Source: a virus. From it: a DNA stretch of 64,000 bases. The stretch is taken from the IMG/VR virus record IMGVR_UViG_3300034060_001466, positions 206,137 to 270,136 of that record. One strand, 5' to 3'. Shown in pieces: positions 38,100 through 46,409 of this stretch (position 1 is its first letter; every line of letters begins with the position of its first letter). The notes under the pieces were generated by a model, which ran no database searches, had not been told where the DNA came from, and saw only the letters and a list, made by a program, of their open reading frames with translations. The translations under genes and the position numbers were made by a program.

Positions 38100-38640
38100 T
38101 AGAGCAGAAAGACGGGTAGTTGCTAATTTTCGGCGGGGCTTAACAACTTTCGGCGGGGTCTAACAACTTTTGGCCGGGCGGAATAACGACTAGCCTGCTC
38201 TAGACCCGGCCAGCTGGATCCGAACTAGCTAAGATCTGCCGGAGTCCGGACCAGATCAGTAGCCGGACCGGTCCAGTACCGGCTGAATAGTACCGGCCAG
38301 GACAGCCCCCAGGAGCCGGCCAGGGTCACCGGCCAGGTGACTCCAGGAGCAGTACCCAGGTGACTCCAGGAGTGGTACCGGGCAGCTGAATAAGTGCTCC
38401 AGGAGTGACCTTGCTGACATAAAAAAAGTACTCCAGGAGGCGGTGTGCTGCACTTTACTTTCTTCTGATTTCTCCACGGCCTGGGAATAGCGCTCTGGCC
38501 AATGCAGCCGATTTCCGTCGAGGTCCTTGGTATCTGCGGATTCCCGGTCTAAACTACCCGAGGAAACCTCGTCTACCTAATAGCTTTTTAGAAATTCTCC
38601 CCGAGCTAGACTCTCTGCCTGGAGCAAATTCTCCCCCGGG
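38100..38640. other. GC-rich intergenic region with short palindromes
   Basis: About 540 bp without a convincing gene. It has repeated GGCGGGG and GGCCGG blocks, TAACAACTTTCGG-like direct repeats near 38140, and four perfect copies of the palindrome CTCCAGGAG at 38341, 38364, 38397 and 38431. The composition contrasts with the AT-rich genome. Origin, operator array or transferred DNA are all possible. Confidence 0.5.
38341..38439. repeat. Array of four CTCCAGGAG palindromes
   Basis: CTCCAGGAG (self-complementary around the central A) occurs at 38341-38349, 38364-38372, 38397-38405 and 38431-38439. The first two are in an extended GGTGACTCCAGGAG context. Spacings are 23, 33 and 34 bp. It looks like an array of protein-binding sites. 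Confidence 0.6.
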
Positions 38641-38649
38641 TAGGGGCTG

Positions 38650-38657
38650 TATAAATA
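38650..38657 (+). promoter_or_regulatory. Late promoter TATAAATA, 5 nt before ATG
   Basis: This exact T4 consensus is followed by ACCAC and the ATG at 38663. Confidence 0.68.
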
Positions 38658-38662
38658 ACCAC

Positions 38663-39094
38663 ATGCAGAATTATATTACCGATTTCAATGGATTTGCGCT
38701 AACTGAGTCGGCTCAGAATTACACCGATCAGATGGAACTCCATAGGCTGGGGATTCCCATTCCTGGGTTTCGTGTGCTGATAGTCCGGGTAGACTGGGAA
38801 AAGATTGGTCGAAAGGATTTTTCCGGTAATCTAGAAACCTTTATGAAGTGTTGGTTCATGGAGGCCTATCCGGCTCCCAATGCTGACGGTGAGGACTCTT
38901 GGTACGAGTATCCACCGGCTGAACTTATTCGCATGGTCAAGGCCGACGAGCCTGGAGATGTTGAGTTTGTTGACGGGTTTATCATGAATCTAGCTAAAGA
39001 ACACGATGTAGATCTTATTTGGGAATTGGGAGACAAGACCTGGCGGGAAGTACCCAGCGGGCGATCTGTACCCCGACTGGATCTCTTAAGATAA
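38663..39094 (+). CDS. Unknown late protein, possible capsid-targeting N-terminus (143 aa)
   Basis: The protein begins MQNYITDFNGFALTESA, which loosely matches the targeting family with L-T-E. The rest is alpha/beta with VLIVRVDWEKIGRKDFSGN and an acidic middle. A TATAAATA box lies 5 nt before the ATG. The function is unknown. Confidence 0.68.
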   Translation: MQNYITDFNGFALTESAQNYTDQMELHRLGIPIPGFRVLIVRVDWEKIGRKDFSGNLETFMKCWFMEAYPAPNADGEDSWYEYPPAELIRMVKADEPGDVEFVDGFIMNLAKEHDVDLIWELGDKTWREVPSGRSVPRLDLLR

Positions 39095-39096
39095 CC

Positions 39097-39189
39097 TTAA
39101 CCTCTACGTTCTATCCTCTTCAATCCGGAGTAGACTATAATAGCTAGGAACCACAGGGTAACCCCCAGCCACACATATACCGTTTTCAT
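39097..39189 (-). CDS. 30-residue single-helix membrane microprotein
   Basis: The ORF begins MKTVYVWLGVTLWFLAII and ends in a basic tail (GLKRIERRG). It is flanked by the late gene on the opposite strand and a terminator. It matches the other small membrane ORFs in design. Confidence 0.5.
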   Translation of the reverse strand: MKTVYVWLGVTLWFLAIIVYSGLKRIERRG

Positions 39190-39210
39190 GAAGTTATCTA
39201 TATACCCCAA

Positions 39211-39238
39211 AAAGGGATCCCTTCTGAGGATCCCCTTT
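39211..39238. terminator. Hairpin terminator
   Basis: AAAGGGATCC / GGATCCCCTTT with loop CTTCTGA, followed by TCTTTGTTT. It is a near copy of the terminator at 25561. Confidence 0.75.
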
Positions 39239-39262
39239 CTTTGTTTTGGGCTAAGTGTTGTG

Positions 39263-39643
39263 TTATGCAGTTACCTTACGGCCACGTACAGTATTGTATA
39301 GGGCATTCATAACTCGCATGTCTGACTTACGGCCAGTTACGACAGCGCTTACCAATTTAGAGTCTACCCCTAATTTCGTAGCTACCATTGAGTTATCTCC
39401 ACGACGTTTGCGAGCAGAGATTACCTCTAACTTTTGAGCTGGAGTTAACTTTGCGTAACTCATACCTTTACGGCCAGCATTACGACCCGTTGAAACGGTA
39501 GCTGTTACGGTTACCGCTGAAACAGTAGACCCAGTAGATTTTTTAGACTTCGCAGTTTTTGCGGTCTTTGTTGTTGAAGGAGTTGCGGCCTTTACCGCTG
39601 GTGCAGATACCTTGGTAGCTGCGGTTGCTTTTGATTTTCTCAT
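39263..39643 (-). CDS. Basic protein with Lys/Thr/Ala-rich tail and helix-turn-helix-like end
   Basis: Starting at MRKSKATAATKVSAPA (ATG at 39643) gives 126 residues. The first half is a disordered Lys/Ala/Thr/Ser-rich tail like histone H1 or HU tails. The second half (SYAKLTPAQKLEVISARKRR, then VATKLGVDSKLVSAVVTGRK) looks like a helix-turn-helix. It is probably a DNA-binding protein, either nucleoid-like or regulatory. Confidence 0.7.
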   Translation of the reverse strand: MRKSKATAATKVSAPAVKAATPSTTKTAKTAKSKKSTGSTVSAVTVTATVSTGRNAGRKGMSYAKLTPAQKLEVISARKRRGDNSMVATKLGVDSKLVSAVVTGRKSDMRVMNALYNTVRGRKVTA

Positions 39644-39659
39644 GTTAAACAAATTATTT

Positions 39660-39870
39660 TTGATTTAAGGTTAAGGTACCAAAGAATCCCGGCAATTGGT
39701 CGCCCGGCCTGAAAAAGATTGGGCGTGCCTGCACCGCCGCAAAAACCCCCTAGGCGGGGCCGCGACGTGGAGACCTCTGTGAAGCTGCGGAAGACCCGTG
39801 ACTATTATGTACCGGTGAGACGGTCGCCTAATCAGTCGGAAAGCTGTTCAGGTAATAAAAAAATGGGAAC
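39660..39870. other. Intergenic region, GC-rich with possible RNA structure
   Basis: About 210 bp between divergent genes. It contains runs such as CCCCCTAGGCGGGGCC and several short stems, for example GGTGAGACGGTCGCC. No protein-coding potential was seen. It could encode a structured RNA, but I recognise no family. Confidence 0.35.
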
Positions 39871-39878
39871 CTGCTCAA

Positions 39879-39886
39879 GATAAATA
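39879..39886 (+). promoter_or_regulatory. Late promoter GATAAATA
   Basis: It lies 22 nt before the ATG at 39909. Confidence 0.6.
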
Positions 39887-39908
39887 ACTTAAAATATTTT
39901 AGTATACT

Positions 39909-41162
39909 ATGAACTTAATTAAAGGCTATAGCCAATGGTTAAACGAAAACCTAAACGCTATAAACGAAAACTGGTCAATCGATTCAGTTACTCTCAGTAC
40001 TGATGACTTTAGCATTGACGAGGCAAAATACGATCAGTACATCGCAAGTCAAGCTGGAGCACAATTTAGACTATTCACGCAAGAGGTTGCAAAGTCTAAC
40101 ATCCAAAACATTAAAAAGAAAGAGGCTCATCAAGAAATTTTGGGAAGCCTTGCTAAACACGGCCAAACGGCTAAAAAAGGTTTCTTGGGAATCTTTGGCG
40201 GTAAGAGCCTAGACGAAGTAGTTACCGCTACTCTTGATAGTTTGATTGCAGGTCAATCAAAAATTGCCTACAGCAAAACAACGGTGGACTACAATCCTGG
40301 AGCTGACGGTACAGGTAGAATCATGACTCAGGGTCGAATTGGGATTAATTCACTGGAAATTGATACTGATCCACGTTGGAGTAAAGCAACCTCTAGTACA
40401 GGTATGTTGTTGGGATTTGTTAACGCATATAACCAAAATGCATTTGAAATGGGTCAAGGTCAATTCATCTTGAGCCAAAGAATGGGAGAAGACGGTTACC
40501 TAGATATTACAACTACTCCAGTAGTAGACGCTGACAATCTATATTTGTACACTCAACAATTACTTGGCGACCTTGCTGCAGGTAAGGATCTTAAAGTAGA
40601 CGTTGCTCAAACTGGAGGTTCCGATGCAGTTACTGGCAAATTCGCTGCAGAATTCGCAGCTGGTTCTGACCAAGTTACTCCAGCTATTCAAGCTGAGGTT
40701 GCAAAAGCAGTAGAGTTATGTTTAGCTAAATTCCCAGCAGGATCACGCCCTGATAAATTTACTTTAACTTCTGGTGCAAGTACTGAATGGAACGGTAAAC
40801 AAATGCCTAAGGCTGACGGAACTGGTGCAGTAACTCCAAAGGATGATGCAACTAAAAATCAAGATCTTGCTTACCGTCGTGGTGTTGCTTTCATGAATGC
40901 TCTTAACTCTGGACTTAAAGCAAAAGGACATCCAGGTTTTGATGCATACGAAGTTGCATGGTCAATCGGTGCAAGTGGTCAACCTGCAAATGCAGCTGAC
41001 CGTTTCGTTGACCTAAACATTGAAAAAAATGCAGTTAAGCCTAAAGCTGTAGAAACTACTAAGACTACTGCTGTTTCAACTGGAAATGCAACTACTAACG
41101 TTAGAGGAAAAGCTCAATTCTTTGAATTGAAACTTACTTTAACTGCAGCAGCCGCTAAATAA
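39909..41162 (+). CDS. Capsid-targeted-like protein with OmpA-like C-terminal domain
   Basis: The 417-residue protein begins MNLIKGYSQWLNE. The N-terminal two thirds is unrecognised. Residues 230-390 resemble an OmpA-like peptidoglycan-binding fold: FAAGSDQVTPAIQAEVAKAV, then a strand near FTLTSGAST, and NQDLAYRRGVAFMNALNSGL with the characteristic R in the second helix. It may bind the cell wall after release. It is a paralogue-like partner of the protein at 41823. Confidence 0.78.
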   Translation: MNLIKGYSQWLNENLNAINENWSIDSVTLSTDDFSIDEAKYDQYIASQAGAQFRLFTQEVAKSNIQNIKKKEAHQEILGSLAKHGQTAKKGFLGIFGGKSLDEVVTATLDSLIAGQSKIAYSKTTVDYNPGADGTGRIMTQGRIGINSLEIDTDPRWSKATSSTGMLLGFVNAYNQNAFEMGQGQFILSQRMGEDGYLDITTTPVVDADNLYLYTQQLLGDLAAGKDLKVDVAQTGGSDAVTGKFAAEFAAGSDQVTPAIQAEVAKAVELCLAKFPAGSRPDKFTLTSGASTEWNGKQMPKADGTGAVTPKDDATKNQDLAYRRGVAFMNALNSGLKAKGHPGFDAYEVAWSIGASGQPANAADRFVDLNIEKNAVKPKAVETTKTTAVSTGNATTNVRGKAQFFELKLTLTAAAAK

Positions 41163-41182
41163 TAAGTTTAAACTTAATACAC

Positions 41183-41213
41183 AAAGGGACCGATAGAAAT
41201 ATCAGTCCCTTTT
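41183..41213. terminator. Hairpin terminator
   Basis: AAAGGGAC / GTCCCTTT with a long loop and a T-run, between convergent genes. Confidence 0.75.
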
Positions 41214-41233
41214 TTATTTGATTAGTGTTTTAC

Positions 41234-41737
41234 TTAATACTTTTTATCTAGTGCATGGTAAGATGCAGTTACTCTAAATGAGTCTTTGCCAAATTCCATA
41301 ACTGTGGTAATCGTTGACTCAGCTGCAAATTTACTTGCAATTCTAAAATTATGATTAGGCGAATCGATCCAAGCCTGTACCACAATTTTTGCGATTTCCT
41401 GCAATACCTCATCAGTTAAAGCATTCACACTGTATTTTTTAGAAACAGTTGTCCCACTAGTCTTATACATGTAGATACACTCAGTATTATATCCAACAAA
41501 AGTACTGTCTCCACGGGTATGATCAATTTCAGGTCTACCTGCATTAAGATTAGTTAACTGATAACTTCTTTTACGTAAAGCACCATTATTGAATTTGGTT
41601 ACTGGTGAACCACCCAAGCCCAAACGGTACACGTTAATTTCTTGCCAGATCAAAGAGTCTAATCTACTAGATCTAACTTGTTGCGCTTGGGCAGAGATTG
41701 AGATTAGGATTGCGAATAGGATTGCTAATTTTTTCAT
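41234..41737 (-). CDS. Secreted CAP-domain (SCP/PR-1-like) protein
   Basis: A signal peptide (MKKLAILFAILISISAQA) is followed by a 150-residue domain. It has ILWQEINVYRLGLGGSPVTK-like opening elements (QEINVYRLG) and a late VQAWIDSPNHNFRI, the typical W-x-x-S-x-x-H signature of the CAP fold. The protein would be exported to the periplasm or beyond. CAP proteins bind lipids or act as proteases in other systems. A related one lies at 43489. Confidence 0.78.
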   Translation of the reverse strand: MKKLAILFAILISISAQAQQVRSSRLDSLIWQEINVYRLGLGGSPVTKFNNGALRKRSYQLTNLNAGRPEIDHTRGDSTFVGYNTECIYMYKTSGTTVSKKYSVNALTDEVLQEIAKIVVQAWIDSPNHNFRIASKFAAESTITTVMEFGKDSFRVTASYHALDKKY

Positions 41738-41764
41738 GGCTTGTTTATTACTTGGTTATATAGT

Positions 41765-41775
41765 TATTATACCTA
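41765..41775 (-). promoter_or_regulatory. Promoter, GTATAATA type
   Basis: Minus-strand TAGGTATAATA, a variant of TAGTATAATA, lies 27 nt before the CAP gene start. Confidence 0.5.
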
Positions 41776-41783
41776 AAAACTCG

Positions 41784-41791
41784 AATAAATA
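41784..41791 (+). promoter_or_regulatory. Late promoter AATAAATA
   Basis: It lies 31 nt before the ATG at 41823 and is divergent from the CAP gene promoter. Confidence 0.6.
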
Positions 41792-41822
41792 ACCTAGTAC
41801 AAAATAAAAATAGACATAGTTA

Positions 41823-43442
41823 ATGAAACATTCAATTATTAAAGGCTACTCTAGCTGGTTAAACGAAAACTTGTTAATCGCAGAAGCTGAAGGAACTGAT
41901 ATTGGTGCTCTTTACAAAGCTGGCGATCGTGCAGGTTTAGTAAATGCAGCAATGGCAGCAGACTCTGCTGAAATAAAAGCTCACCCAGCTTACGAATCTG
42001 TAATGCAATGGTGGAAAAACGGAGAGGGCGACCTCAACTTATTCAAATCGCTTCTTAAAAAGAGTTCATCTGCTAAAACTGACAGATTACGTTCCCTAAA
42101 ATCGATATATTACTGGACAGGCGGCGGTACGGTTAAGGGTGCAGCTCCTAGAGCAGATATGTTTTATAAAGTAGCAGATTCAATTATTGCAAACGGTGCA
42201 AAGGCTGGGGTAACTCCAGAAAAGCTAGCTCAACTTAAACAAGCGGTTGACTTATTAAAGACTGCAAAGACTGAAGGTTTCGAATTAAGAACATCAGCTC
42301 TATTCGGTTCAATTATACCAGGTGCTCTAACTGATGGAGTATTCGATACTGGCGGTAAAAAAATTGATGTGATTGCTGAACTAGCCAAGCCTCAGGTCAT
42401 GGATACTCTTAAGAAAGCACTAACTGCTTACCGATTAAATACTAATGCAAGCAAGGAATTAATGGTAGATCCTTTAACTTCTGCTAAATTCCTGATTGCA
42501 CAGAGAACCAATAAAGCAACAGTCAGTCAATACTGGATAGCCTCAATGTCGTTAAGCGATACTGAAAAGAAGTCTATGCTAGATAACTTTAAAGCAAAAG
42601 CTGAAGCGTATGCTGCTCGTAAAAAGGATCCTAATGTAACTTTCGATAAAGCAATTTTAGTTGCTACGAATTTATACATTGCACCAAAGAACGAAAAAAT
42701 TACAGTTGTCGCTGGAACACCAGCTGCACCAGCTGCCCCAGTTGTTCAGGCTTTTTCATATCCTGAAAGTGCAAACGGTAACGCTAAGAGCCCAGCTTTC
42801 CAAAAGGGTTTACAGTTATTTCCAGATGATGGAGTGACTATTCAACCTACTGCTCAAGCTGAATTAGCCGCAACTGTTAAATCTGCAGTAGATGCAGTTA
42901 AAGCAGCCGGCGGTACAATTACAGCTGTTTCAACTTGGGGTTATGCAAGTACTTCACAAGTAGGAACGACTTACAAGTCAGCTGATAAAACCTCAAAGAA
43001 GGAAAATAACGTTGCGTTAGCAAACGATAGACTTGCGTCTATTAATAGCGCGCTAGCTGCCGCTCTTACTGAAAACGGAATAACTATTGCACCAACCGTT
43101 GATGCTAAAAATTTAGCTGAACCGAATAGAGGTCCTGACTGGACTGATAAAGATAAAACTGATGCTAAGTGGGGTAAACCTGGAGCAAGAACTCCAGAGT
43201 ACCAAGCAACTTACGGACCATGGAGATATGCAGTTGCGTTCTTCCAGTTAACGTATACAATCACATCAACCGAACCTACTCCAGTTAAGTCAACTGCAAC
43301 TCCTAGTGGAGAATGGAACTCAGTAATTACATGGTCTGATGAATCATTCCAAATTGAGTTACCTAGAATTCAATTCGGAACCGCTTTACCTAAAGTACCA
43401 ATGTATAAAGGTGGAAGCTCTACTGCATGCCCGATATTTTAA
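41823..43442 (+). CDS. Capsid-targeted-like protein with OmpA-like C-terminal domain (539 aa)
   Basis: The N-terminus MKHSIIKGYSSWLNE matches that of the gene at 39909 (both contain IKGYSxWLNE). The middle is helical with a linker AAPAAPV near residue 300. The C-terminal part has LFPDDGVTIQPTAQAELAAT and NVALANDRLASINSALAAAL, matching OmpA-like domains. The two proteins are probably related virion components with peptidoglycan-binding ends. The extreme C-terminus is STACPIF. Confidence 0.78.
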   Translation: MKHSIIKGYSSWLNENLLIAEAEGTDIGALYKAGDRAGLVNAAMAADSAEIKAHPAYESVMQWWKNGEGDLNLFKSLLKKSSSAKTDRLRSLKSIYYWTGGGTVKGAAPRADMFYKVADSIIANGAKAGVTPEKLAQLKQAVDLLKTAKTEGFELRTSALFGSIIPGALTDGVFDTGGKKIDVIAELAKPQVMDTLKKALTAYRLNTNASKELMVDPLTSAKFLIAQRTNKATVSQYWIASMSLSDTEKKSMLDNFKAKAEAYAARKKDPNVTFDKAILVATNLYIAPKNEKITVVAGTPAAPAAPVVQAFSYPESANGNAKSPAFQKGLQLFPDDGVTIQPTAQAELAATVKSAVDAVKAAGGTITAVSTWGYASTSQVGTTYKSADKTSKKENNVALANDRLASINSALAAALTENGITIAPTVDAKNLAEPNRGPDWTDKDKTDAKWGKPGARTPEYQATYGPWRYAVAFFQLTYTITSTEPTPVKSTATPSGEWNSVITWSDESFQIELPRIQFGTALPKVPMYKGGSSTACPIF

Positions 43443-43460
43443 TACTAATTTACACCAGAA

Positions 43461-43486
43461 AAAAGCCGAACCTAGTTCGGCTTTTT
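43461..43486. terminator. Hairpin terminator
   Basis: AAAAGCCGAA / TTCGGCTTTT with loop CCTAG lies between convergent genes. Confidence 0.8.
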
Positions 43487-43488
43487 TG

Positions 43489-44034
43489 TTATAGCTTAAC
43501 CGCAAACAGACAGTTTGCGTATGCTGAGAATCGGTTCTTTTGAGTATCATAGCCGCCGTTTATATCGAATGCTGCTACTGTTACTTTTGGGTCGAGCAGC
43601 GCTGCATTATGACTAGCTGATTTAACCCATTCGTTGAATATTATAATAACGGTTGATTTATCAACGTTAACCGATTTTAGTGAGTTATAATTACTGCTGA
43701 TTTTATAATGAGCACCGACATTTTCTCTGAAACTATATCGTGAAAAGTGTTTCTTCCAGTCCTGATCAAATTTTTCAATTCGGGTAAGAGGGCCGGTGTA
43801 GTAAATTCCATCTGGAGTTAATGGATATTCGTAGTGCTCCAATGTGTCAGCACGTATCATCCAATTGACATGAAGAGTTACAGCAGAGTCGAGAGTAGCT
43901 GAGTATTCTACTGGACTAAGCCCGTGACTTGCTCTGTGAGCATTCACCAATTCTAAAAAGATTTTATTTTCAGAATCTTGAGCAGTTGCGCTAATCGCAA
44001 AACTAAAAAGTATGATATGTATTAGCTTTTTCAT
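43489..44034 (-). CDS. Secreted CAP-domain protein
   Basis: A signal peptide (MKKLIHIILFSFAISATAQ) precedes a CAP domain with FLELVNAHRASHGLSPVEYS, then LDSAVTLHVNWM, FRENVGA and FNEWVKSASHNAALLDPK. These match the known CAP motifs in order. It is longer than the copy at 41234. The promoter TAAGTATAATA ends 5 nt before the ATG. Both CAP genes lie opposite the OmpA-like genes. Confidence 0.82.
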   Translation of the reverse strand: MKKLIHIILFSFAISATAQDSENKIFLELVNAHRASHGLSPVEYSATLDSAVTLHVNWMIRADTLEHYEYPLTPDGIYYTGPLTRIEKFDQDWKKHFSRYSFRENVGAHYKISSNYNSLKSVNVDKSTVIIIFNEWVKSASHNAALLDPKVTVAAFDINGGYDTQKNRFSAYANCLFAVKL

Positions 44035-44039
44035 ATAGT

Positions 44040-44050
44040 TATTATACTTA
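44040..44050 (-). promoter_or_regulatory. Promoter, AAGTATAATA type
   Basis: TATAATA is followed by ACTAT and the ATG at 44034. Confidence 0.5.
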
Positions 44051-44057
44051 AAATCCG

Positions 44058-44065
44058 GATAAATA
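44058..44065 (+). promoter_or_regulatory. Late promoter GATAAATA
   Basis: It lies 32 nt before the patatin ATG at 44098. Confidence 0.6.
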
Positions 44066-44097
44066 ACCTAGTAAAAAATAAAAATAAAAATACACGT

Positions 44098-45060
44098 ATG
44101 AGTAAAGTTAGAATATTATCAATAGACGGTGGTGGATTAAGAGGAATCGTTCCATTACTTATCCTTAAAGAAATTGAAAATCAGCAAGGTAAAAAAATAC
44201 ACGAATTATTTGATGTCATAGTAGGTACCTCAACTGGCGGTATTATTGCATGCGGATTAACTTGTACGAAAGACGGAGTTAATCCTTATTTAACAATCGA
44301 CCAGCTAATAGAACTTTACACAACTAAAGGTAATGTTATTTTCCCTTATAGTAAAAATATATTAGCTAAAGTAATTAGAGGAGTTAATTCAGTATTTAAT
44401 CCTAAATTCTCTCCAAAAGGTTTAGACGGTTTATTGGAAAATTATTTTGGTGATATGATGATATCGCAATCACTAAAGCCTATCATCGTTAGTTCGTATG
44501 ACCTAAAGAACAATGAAGTTATTATGTTTAAAACTAGAACTGCTAAATGGTCTAAAGAACGATTTGATGTTAGATTAAAAGATGTTTGTCGGGCTACGTC
44601 AGCCGCGCCGACCTACTTACCGTCATACGAAATGGTGTTTGATGGCAAAGACCGGATCTTAGTGGATGGTGGTGTTTACATTAACAATCCAGCAATGGCA
44701 GCAGTTGCTGAAGTTCTTAAAACAAGACCGGGTATTAAGATAGAAGATATTGAATGCTTATCGTTAGGCACCGGAAATCATTCAGAATCGTTAGGTATTA
44801 AAACTGAAAGTTGGGGTATAGCTAATTGGGCACAACCTATAACAACAGTTATGATGCAAGCCTCTTCTAAATCAGTTGTTTACGAATGTCAACAAATATT
44901 AGAAAAGTATTTAAGAGTTCAATTAGAGATTGATGATGAAAAGAAAAGCGACATGTCAGATTCAAGACCGGCTACTACTCAATACATTGTTGATAAAGTA
45001 AATAAAGATATTATTAGTAATAAAAAAACAATGACTAATATTAAAAATTTCCTTAAATAA
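44098..45060 (+). CDS. Patatin-like phospholipase
   Basis: The 320-residue protein has every patatin hallmark: the oxyanion-hole ILSIDGGGLRGIVPL (GGGxRG), the nucleophile elbow VIVGTSTGGIIA (GxSxG), and the catalytic Asp in ILVDGGVYINNPA (DGG). The family hydrolyses membrane lipids and includes CBASS effectors and plant/bacterial toxins. No signal peptide is present. A late promoter and the neighbouring nuclease gene (6-bp gap) suggest a lysis-phase or virion-delivered enzyme. Confidence 0.93.
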   Translation: MSKVRILSIDGGGLRGIVPLLILKEIENQQGKKIHELFDVIVGTSTGGIIACGLTCTKDGVNPYLTIDQLIELYTTKGNVIFPYSKNILAKVIRGVNSVFNPKFSPKGLDGLLENYFGDMMISQSLKPIIVSSYDLKNNEVIMFKTRTAKWSKERFDVRLKDVCRATSAAPTYLPSYEMVFDGKDRILVDGGVYINNPAMAAVAEVLKTRPGIKIEDIECLSLGTGNHSESLGIKTESWGIANWAQPITTVMMQASSKSVVYECQQILEKYLRVQLEIDDEKKSDMSDSRPATTQYIVDKVNKDIISNKKTMTNIKNFLK

Positions 45061-45065
45061 AGAAT

Positions 45066-45719
45066 ATGAAAACCGTTAAATTATTCATAGTATCACTAAT
45101 TTTATTAATTACGGCTACTGGCTTTGTTCCAGAGCCAACTACTGTTAAATTAGAACACAAAGGCTATACTGCTTATTATAGTAAGCAGTTACACTATTCT
45201 CTTAAGGTTGAATGGTGGGACACAAAAGCCCGTCTTGAATGTCCAGGCTCAAAGGTTGCACGCAAGGACAGATTCGCGCCAGATCCATTACTTCCAGCTG
45301 AAACTGATCTTATGGAAGATTATGTAGGTTCAGGAACCGATAGAGGTCACATGTGCCCGGCTGCAGATAACCAGTGCAGCCCAGTTCTACAAGAAGAGTG
45401 CTTCTACTTTTCAAACATGGCTCCTCAATACCATTCCTTAAATGCTGGAGACTGGAAAAGATTAGAGGTCCGAACCAGAGAACTTGCTAGCCAATACGAT
45501 TCAGTTATGGTATGGTGCGGTTCAGTCGGAGCAGCCAAGAAAATTGGAACGACGTCAGTGCCGACTAAATGTTGGAAAGTTATTTTTATTAAGAGGACAA
45601 AAACGTTTGAGGCTTATATTTTTAATAATACACCCGACAAACCGGTGGGTCTTGATAAATGGAAGGTTAAACCAGCTGATGTAGAGAAATTGACAGGATA
45701 TAGGTTCAAGGTTAAGTAA
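45066..45719 (+). CDS. Secreted DNA/RNA non-specific endonuclease (NucA/Serratia type)
   Basis: A hydrophobic signal sequence (residues 5-20, KLFIVSLILLITATGF) precedes a beta-beta-alpha-metal nuclease domain. The catalytic motif reads TDRGHMCPAADNQCS, with the DRGH His as general base. FYFSNMAPQ and LNAGDWKRLE follow as expected for this family. It would be exported to the periplasm and degrade DNA or RNA there. Its start is only 6 nt after the patatin stop, so the two are one transcript. Confidence 0.92.
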   Translation: MKTVKLFIVSLILLITATGFVPEPTTVKLEHKGYTAYYSKQLHYSLKVEWWDTKARLECPGSKVARKDRFAPDPLLPAETDLMEDYVGSGTDRGHMCPAADNQCSPVLQEECFYFSNMAPQYHSLNAGDWKRLEVRTRELASQYDSVMVWCGSVGAAKKIGTTSVPTKCWKVIFIKRTKTFEAYIFNNTPDKPVGLDKWKVKPADVEKLTGYRFKVK

Positions 45720-45736
45720 TAATGAAACTGTGTTTG

Positions 45737-45744
45737 GATAAATA
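45737..45744 (+). promoter_or_regulatory. Late promoter GATAAATA
   Basis: It lies 20 nt before the ATG at 45765. Confidence 0.6.
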
Positions 45745-45764
45745 ATAAAAAAACCAGATTACAA

Positions 45765-46361
45765 ATGGCAGACATCGCACAACAATTTGCTGGATTACCA
45801 ATTGAAGACCTTATTGTGTCTCCGATTGTAGGTATGGCAAAAGGGCAAGCAAAATTAAACGATGTAACGTGGAAATATATTTCTGAAGTTGCATTCGTAA
45901 CAGACAAAGACGGCAAAACTCAAGCTCGTTCTTTGGATGTAGAAATGAACCGAGTTGTTACTGACGGTACAACCGGCGAACAAACAGTTCAAACTTTATA
46001 CTCAAAGGTTCCTATGTTACCTTTAGTTCCACTTCCTTCATTAGCTATCACATCAGCTGATATTGAATTCTCAATGGAAGTAAAAACTTCTGAAGTAGAC
46101 AAATCAAGCACTGATACTGAATCTTCAATTCAAGCTTCTGCTTCTGGCGGATTCTGGGGAATGAAGTACTCGGTGAGCATGGCTGGTAAAGTTGCGACTC
46201 ACAAAGAGAACACACGTAGCACAGATAACTCTGCAAAGTACAATGTAAAAGTACACGCTGAGCAATTACCTGCAACTGAAGGTATGTTAAAGCTTTCTGA
46301 CTATTTGACTCAAATGTTAGAGCCAACTTTAATTCCTCTTACGGCTGATCCAAACAAGTAA
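45765..46361 (+). CDS. DUF2589-family protein
   Basis: The 198-residue protein opens with QQFAGLPIEDLIVSPIVGMA, typical of DUF2589, followed by beta-strands (KVPMLPLVPLPSLAITSADI) and an amphipathic region. The family has no known function. It follows the patatin and nuclease genes and precedes a second, larger relative, so it may be a partner or carrier for those enzymes. Confidence 0.78.
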   Translation: MADIAQQFAGLPIEDLIVSPIVGMAKGQAKLNDVTWKYISEVAFVTDKDGKTQARSLDVEMNRVVTDGTTGEQTVQTLYSKVPMLPLVPLPSLAITSADIEFSMEVKTSEVDKSSTDTESSIQASASGGFWGMKYSVSMAGKVATHKENTRSTDNSAKYNVKVHAEQLPATEGMLKLSDYLTQMLEPTLIPLTADPNK

Positions 46362-46388
46362 TCAGTAATCGGACAATAAACCCCTAAG

Positions 46389-46409
46389 GAGACCAGTTTA
46401 TCTGGTCTC
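46389..46409 (+). terminator. Hairpin terminator
   Basis: GAGACCAG TTTAT CTGGTCTC followed by T6. Confidence 0.85.

Noticed and set aside
38256-38477. Minus-strand ORF of 73 codons in the GC-rich gap
   Set aside because: It reads through the palindrome array, and its protein has no ordered features; GC-rich DNA has few stops by chance.
44098-45719. Patatin plus nuclease as a CBASS or other host defence system
   Set aside because: No cyclase, cap genes or sensor are nearby, the nuclease has a signal peptide, and late phage promoters precede the unit.
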